This document shows, in pieces, positions 58,622 through 64,000 of a DNA stretch of 64,000 bases. The position numbers and the translations under genes are program-made. Each line of letters begins with the position of its first letter. Within the stretch, counting starts at the first letter, position 1. The notes below the pieces were generated by a model. The model had not been told where the DNA came from, did no database searches, and was given only the letters and a program-made list of their open reading frames with translations. This DNA is from Dipodascopsis uninucleata var. uninucleata (Eukaryota; Ascomycota; Lipomycetes; Lipomycetales; Lipomycetaceae). The stretch spans positions 62,001-126,000 of the forward strand of contig JAJLTO010000022.1 in NCBI GenBank assembly GCA_030568195.1. The letters are read 5' to 3'.

Positions 58622-61600
58622 GATCTCAAGTGTACTGGCGTTTTCGGTTCTTATCCTATCTTTTAACTTTCCTACTCCACAAGTTGACGACACATTCCTA
58701 ACTTAACAGCACTCGACTACTTCCTCATGTTCTCCTTTCAAACTCTTTCGCCGCTTTCTATTTGCACTCCTTAGTAACAACACTCTTCTATGCGTCTAGT
58801 AGCGACGAATTGAGTTCGATTGCTATTACACCTACTGTTCGAGAGCCGGTATTAATCATAGTGATCTCGAGGTATGAAACCAGGTCCACTACAATAACTA
58901 AATGAGCTTCGAGAATTTTTAATCCTCATGTGGGCATCGTACTTCAGGTCTATTTGTTTACGAGAAGTTTGTAGATGTGCCGTATACTTGATGCGAAAGA
59001 TTATCTTAGAACTGGATGCTATGGCTATAGTGCTTATCCTCCGTTTAGTTGCATATAAATCGGGAAAGAAGATATATTTCACTTCATGCAGCCATATTAA
59101 CAAATTTCGTGCCAGTTATAATGAGTTTAAAGCCTCAATTTAGCCATCTATCGATAAATAGCTATAAAATTTCACAGTCTAGACTGTAGAGAATACCTAT
59201 TGACATTAAGAACGTTAAAGTTGCATCCGCTACAACTATATTACCCTAAGCCAATGGTATGTGTATATATACCTGTTTTTGCTGCCTCTTACGATATTGC
59301 TGCTTTATAACGAAAAAGTAATCTTGTCCTGTCGGTCGTTAACTGAAGAATTAAGAGCTCCATATGTCTATTTTACGCTTATTCGTAGAATTTTTTGCCG
59401 GGCTTTTTCTGTGTATCACGCTAAATTCATCCAACCAATGAACTTACCTTATACAAGGATCTAGCAAGTTATGTTGGAATCCTCCAAAGAACCGTAATTT
59501 TGTGTAAGACTAAGATCATCGGCATTATCTAGTAGTCGAATAGCTTATTGTAGTTTAAATCGCACGGGAGAACTAGTAGTAGAACTCGTCAGAGGCGGCG
59601 GTACGCTCGTCGCTGGTTTGTAACGCGTGTCCTGGTGACTCTATTCCTGCACATCGTCGCATAGGTTTTGCTCTTCATTTCATTATTGAGAGAGATCGTA
59701 AATCAATGCTTCTGTTCTAAGCGACTAACTCTATATGTGCGAAAGTCATTAGATTCTGTTTCAACATGATCTACAGGATTATTCAGATGGAGAGCCCCTC
59801 GTCAAATTTCTCTCTTCGGCTGCATCGAAGCGAGTGAACAAACACGCTGTTGAGCTATTTTTTAATATGTGCATTCATTTTTCTGTTCTACCGAATCATC
59901 TTCTCCTATACCGTTAATCATTTACTTAAGGACGAAAGGTTCTACATATAATGATCGATTTGAGTCTCAGACACTCATTCTTATCAAGCTATTGCCATAA
60001 GCATGACAATTCTTTCCCAGTTATGAGTACTACCTAGAATTTTGTCTCTGGCCAACTACAGGTTATATGAGTACATTCCTTCTCTATATAATCAACAATA
60101 TCCCGCTAGCTTTCTATCAGTTGCATCTCTTGGAAGGCGGCATCTTCCACAGGCTTATAAAATCTACTCTCTAGTTATTCTCTAGACTGCAACTGCCATA
60201 CGTGATTTTTACGTCCTTCTTCTATGACAAGCGTCTTGTTCTTAGATGTGAGATGTACAACCGTCTTATTATAAAACGATATGGTTGACATCAGTACTAG
60301 CAATTTTATTCTGCACATTGTAAATACGTTCTGCCCACAAGAACCTCCTTCTCTTCTGATAATGTCAGATGCGATATACTCTTCCTACGATGCAAAAGAT
60401 AGCCACGACCCAAGCGGTTAGCACCCAAGCAATGGTTGCACCACACTACTTCATTCATCCTTGGCATCCCTCTGTTAGGACCCACTGCTCAGTCACCGCT
60501 GAGAGACGATTTGCTTTAAATTAGTCTAATTACTATGCTAAAACTAAGCCAATTTAATTGTTTTCAAAAGTTCGTGATGCTGTTGCTTTATTCTATGAGA
60601 CAAAATAATTATTGCTTAGGTTCATCTTACAATGCATGTGCGCTAATGTTTCTATTACCGTCATTAGCGTGAGTAGTCCTGATCGATCTGTATATTAATT
60701 ACATGCATAATTAGTGCAGTTTTCTTAACTGATTTTCAGAGATAGCGTATTTTATTGGAGATAGATCCATCCTTGTTGTTGAAGCTTTCGACGGACCCGG
60801 TGTAAATCCTTGATAGCCTCGTTAAAATTGAAACGGCTGTTTCGGGACTGAAATGCCGGGTAGATCGCTCTTAAATGACAGTTGTGGGCCACTCTACCGG
60901 TGTATAGATCACTACCATGCCGCTCTTGGGAGTTGAGAATACGGATCCGCGTGATGGATCAACATTTTATAAGCCGGAGACGCGTATTGAGCAATAGTAT
61001 TATTCTTGTCGGCAAAAGGAGAAGTAGCGCTGATTTCTCGGAAATCAAAAAGAAATGATTTCCATATTATGACGCCGACTTCAGCCAGATAGCCACGATT
61101 GTGCTTCTAATCTACGACGAGGAGAGCAGTCCTTGGTTCACGACTCGCAGTCCCGATTGTCATGTTGATTAATATCTTCTTGCTCCTGGAGCGAAAGATT
61201 TCGTGTTAATCGGCGCTAACCACGTACTGGGAGACGTTAGAGGATGGATGGATGATCGGGAAATAGTGGTTGAGAGTAAAAAATGAATATTTTAGTTTCG
61301 TATTTATCTATTACTGACTGTCTTTTGTTCTATGAAACCTCAAAGTAAAGTAGTTCTAATAAGTGTTGGTTATCTTAGTGATGGCTTTGCATAATCTGCG
61401 AACTGTAATGACGTTATTAGGCTCTTAAAATACCGAAGATTTTAATTCTATGTAGCGAGAGCCGAATAAGCTCCTAACATTGTTCATATAGACTGGTTTT
61501 AGCTAAGACCTTGTAATCACACACACATAGTAGTTAAAAGCCGAATATGATGTGAAGCTTTTTTAGTACTCTCGGTAATAAGAGAGTATCTAGAAATCTA

Positions 61601-62262
61601 TAACTGTAGTGCAAGGAGGTAGAGACGTTTTTGAAATGATACAATAAGAAATCTGGTGAGAACGCATATTGAAGTAAGCTCTATATGACCACAGATGCTT
61701 ATATTACCTGACTGCTTCAATGCTTGATTTTTGGGTATATTGCTCTATCCTATGTAGTATAGTAGAAAATATCTGAAGATTGTGCCTGATTACCCGAGGA
61801 TATTTACTTCATAGAACGCTTGGAGCGCTAAATGTAAACGAATTAGATGTTAGGGTTCATTAACCAATGAGCGAGAGCTTGTCACAGTTGATATTCCCTA
61901 CGTGTTGAGATGTCGTGAGAAAGTTTATGATCCTGATCCCTACACTTTGATATCATTGAGCTGGTACTTGTTTGAAAATAATCGTAGAAATAGGATCAAT
62001 GAACGACGCGTATACATGTAAGCTGCGACAATATAATACGGCAGCTAAATGGCAAGCACAAGTGTAAGAGGAATGGCTTTTACTAAAGTTGTACAAACGC
62101 AGAGCGCATGGAAGAGTCGACAAGTTAATTCAGATATTTATTTTAGTTAAATCTCACCGAATGCAAAATTAGAAAACGTAAATTAGAAATCAAGTAATAG
62201 GATACTCAAGTAATAAAATAGGATAGAAAAAAGGTCAACATTTAACCAAGGAATAGCAACGT
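58015..62262. other. Gene desert before the OPT transporter
   Basis: 4.25 kb with no intact gene. It contains the AT microsatellite and a coding-like plus-strand trace near 61.06-61.26 kb with one stop that could not be assigned. T-rich on the plus strand around 58.0-58.9 kb. Confidence 0.5.
58582..58620. repeat. (AT)n microsatellite, about 18 units
   Basis: An uninterrupted AT dinucleotide run of nearly 40 bases, the longest simple repeat in the window. Confidence 0.97.
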
Positions 62263-64000
62263 TCACCAAACCTTTAAACCGAATCCCTCAGGAGGAATTG
62301 CTTTCAAAGATGCCTTACGCGCATAGTCTACGCCAGATGCATAAAAGCTATTACCCCACCAGGAAATATTTACTTGCGTGTATTGCAAAGCTGCAAAAAT
62401 AATGACGCCGCCGAAAGCAACACCGGCTGAGAGACCTGAAGTAAGGATGTAATTATACTTCGTCCACCAAGCAGTATAACGTCTACGAATATAATACATG
62501 AATATAAACGAAAGATAGACTCCAGGAATATAGTAAGTAAGGTTATAGGTGGATCCCCAAAATATAGTGCCATATCCCATAATAGCAGGATTTATCCGCT
62601 TCATCTTTTGCGGCCATCTCAAGTGAGCCAATGCAAAAGGTACGGCAATTACAGCTCCTATCCAAAAACTATGTTTTAGGGCAGGATATAGTGTGTTTAG
62701 TACACGATGCGGATTAATAATGCCATACATGATGGCGTCGGAATATACTGTTCGAGGAAAAGCGCAGACAAATTTGTCAGGCTGAGTAATGCTACAAAAG
62801 TCCTTGACGGAATGATAAAGAGATTCAACTGCACCGGCAGTACAGCAACATTGAATCAATGTTGCGAGCATCTGACATCTAAAGGTTGCTCGTTGCGGGA
62901 TTCGAGAATAGTGAGCAATTTTTTGATCGCCTATGAAACTTTCAGATTGCTCGTCGATGTTGTATCCCCACATGCGAATGACTATATTGGTAATGGGATT
63001 ACCTGGATCCATGTATCCAGCTAGGATTACCGAAAATGCTCCGAAACCGTTGGAATATCCTGTCCTTGACAAAACCACTAGAGTTGGTATGAACATACCA
63101 ATATTAAAGAAGAATATAGCAATTAATGTCCAGATTGGTACAGTGGTTGGCCAGGCAAAGATCGCGGCGAAAGCAGTTCCAATCCCCATAAAAAATACCA
63201 CAATGTACCACCAATCAGGAACTTCAGGATATTTAGACATTTGTATGCAATGAGGATCGTCAAAATCTTCGAGTGAGCTTCGATGTGGATGTCGTATCGA
63301 CACCCAAAACTTTTTGAACGTTTCCAAAATAAGCTTGTATTCGCTAATCATAATGAATACAAAGGTACAAGTATACACGGACCATAGACCACCAGTACCT
63401 ACAAGATTACCAGCCGATATATATGGTGTTGAGTAGTTGAGATATTTGGCTTCATCGAACTTATGATTTGTGAGAATTTTTGAAACGTTGTACGACGCAC
63501 CAAATCTGTCGTAAACGGTGTTGGAGTTCAGTGGTAAATATGCTGTCCACTTATAGTTTCTCCAATACAATATAACCATGATAAACCCAGAAAATAAAAT
63601 ACCAGCGAATTTGTTTATGAAAGCATTGAAGGGATACACCAATGGATTGCCATAACTGATCACAGACCAATCAAAGCTTGGTATGGGATTGACTCCAAAT
63701 CCGATGAATGAGCCTGTGACCATTGCAAGTGTGACATTTTTCGGTGCAATCCATGTCATCCAATTGAAGGTACTTAAAGCTTTGAATAAAAAATCAGGAA
63801 CAAAGAAGTATAAGAAAGACAGCACGAATGTCAAGAAGAAGAACTTCTGTCTGCTGATAGTCCAGCCATTTATTGAAGTTCTCGATTCTTTAACAATCAA
63901 AGCTCTGCTAAGAGCAAGGGTTGGCAAAACATTTGGGAATACGGCCTTAACTGGAAAAATTACCAATTTGCGCATGATGCCAGCAAGACCATATCCAAAG
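62263..64000 (-). CDS. Oligopeptide transporter (OPT family), 5' end outside window
   Basis: Proton-coupled peptide/metal-chelate transporter of the plasma membrane. The visible part is the C-terminal 578 or so residues, open to the right edge where FGYGLAGIMRKLVIFPVKAV continues into unseen sequence. About ten hydrophobic helices are visible. Typical OPT segments are FTFVLSFLYFFVPDFLF, GFGVNPIPSFDWS, the FAAIFAWPTTVPIWTL helix, SNGFGAFSVILAGYMDPGNPI, the soluble loop KIAHYSRIPQRATFRCQM, and NPAIMGYGTIFWGSTYN. No intron or break is seen in this part. The C-terminus EGFGLKVW is normal. It appears intact and functional. Confidence 0.93.
   Translation of the reverse strand, partial: FGYGLAGIMRKLVIFPVKAVFPNVLPTLALSRALIVKESRTSINGWTISRQKFFFLTFVLSFLYFFVPDFLFKALSTFNWMTWIAPKNVTLAMVTGSFIGFGVNPIPSFDWSVISYGNPLVYPFNAFINKFAGILFSGFIMVILYWRNYKWTAYLPLNSNTVYDRFGASYNVSKILTNHKFDEAKYLNYSTPYISAGNLVGTGGLWSVYTCTFVFIMISEYKLILETFKKFWVSIRHPHRSSLEDFDDPHCIQMSKYPEVPDWWYIVVFFMGIGTAFAAIFAWPTTVPIWTLIAIFFFNIGMFIPTLVVLSRTGYSNGFGAFSVILAGYMDPGNPITNIVIRMWGYNIDEQSESFIGDQKIAHYSRIPQRATFRCQMLATLIQCCCTAGAVESLYHSVKDFCSITQPDKFVCAFPRTVYSDAIMYGIINPHRVLNTLYPALKHSFWIGAVIAVPFALAHLRWPQKMKRINPAIMGYGTIFWGSTYNLTYYIPGVYLSFIFMYYIRRRYTAWWTKYNYILTSGLSAGVAFGGVIIFAALQYTQVNISWWGNSFYASGVDYARKASLKAIPPEGFGLKVW

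Overview
The window is nuclear DNA of an ascomycete fungus, most likely a yeast-like lineage outside Saccharomycetaceae and outside the CUG-Ser clades. The signs are short spliceosomal introns (48-124 nt, GTAAGT/GTATGT/GTGAGT donors, CTAAC or CTGAC branch sites about 10-20 nt before the acceptor), a small INO80 subunit of the Iec3 type, a solitary dispersed 5S rRNA gene, and a CTG codon at an invariant leucine of the ISWI ATPase. The genus cannot be named from this sequence alone.

Left part (1-13 kb) is compact core genome: the end of threonine synthase (THR4), an alpha/beta hydrolase, a HAPSTR1/UPF0472-type nuclear protein, an ISWI chromatin remodeller with three exons, protein phosphatase methylesterase PPE1 (two exons), the V-ATPase assembly factor VMA21 (three small exons), an Iec3-like INO80 subunit and a tRNA-Gly(GCC). 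Middle part (13-30 kb) is looser: an LTR-like fossil next to the tRNA, a secreted beta-propeller protein, the 5S rRNA gene, a short-chain dehydrogenase, a WD40-like protein, a GFA-family zinc protein and a two-exon ferric reductase.

From 31 to 48 kb lies what looks like a fructan or sucrose utilisation neighbourhood: a secreted GH32 fructosidase with an extra domain inserted in its catalytic propeller, a divergently transcribed sugar transporter carrying one in-frame TAA, a Zn2Cys6 regulator, and a second, six-exon sugar transporter. Mig1/CreA-like GC boxes with AT-rich flanks sit upstream of both transporters and the regulator, and a CGG-N7-CCG site sits upstream of the GH32 gene. The proposed pathway is: extracellular release of hexose, uptake by the transporters, control by the zinc-cluster factor and by glucose repression.

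The right part (40-62 kb) is mostly gene desert with eroded remains: a fragment of a sugar transporter, the 5' third of an 18S rRNA gene, an alpha/beta hydrolase and a Gfo/Idh/MocA dehydrogenase. The window ends inside an intact oligopeptide (OPT) transporter that runs off the right edge. The gradient from dense housekeeping genes to transporters, relics and deserts resembles an approach to a subtelomeric or heterochromatic region.
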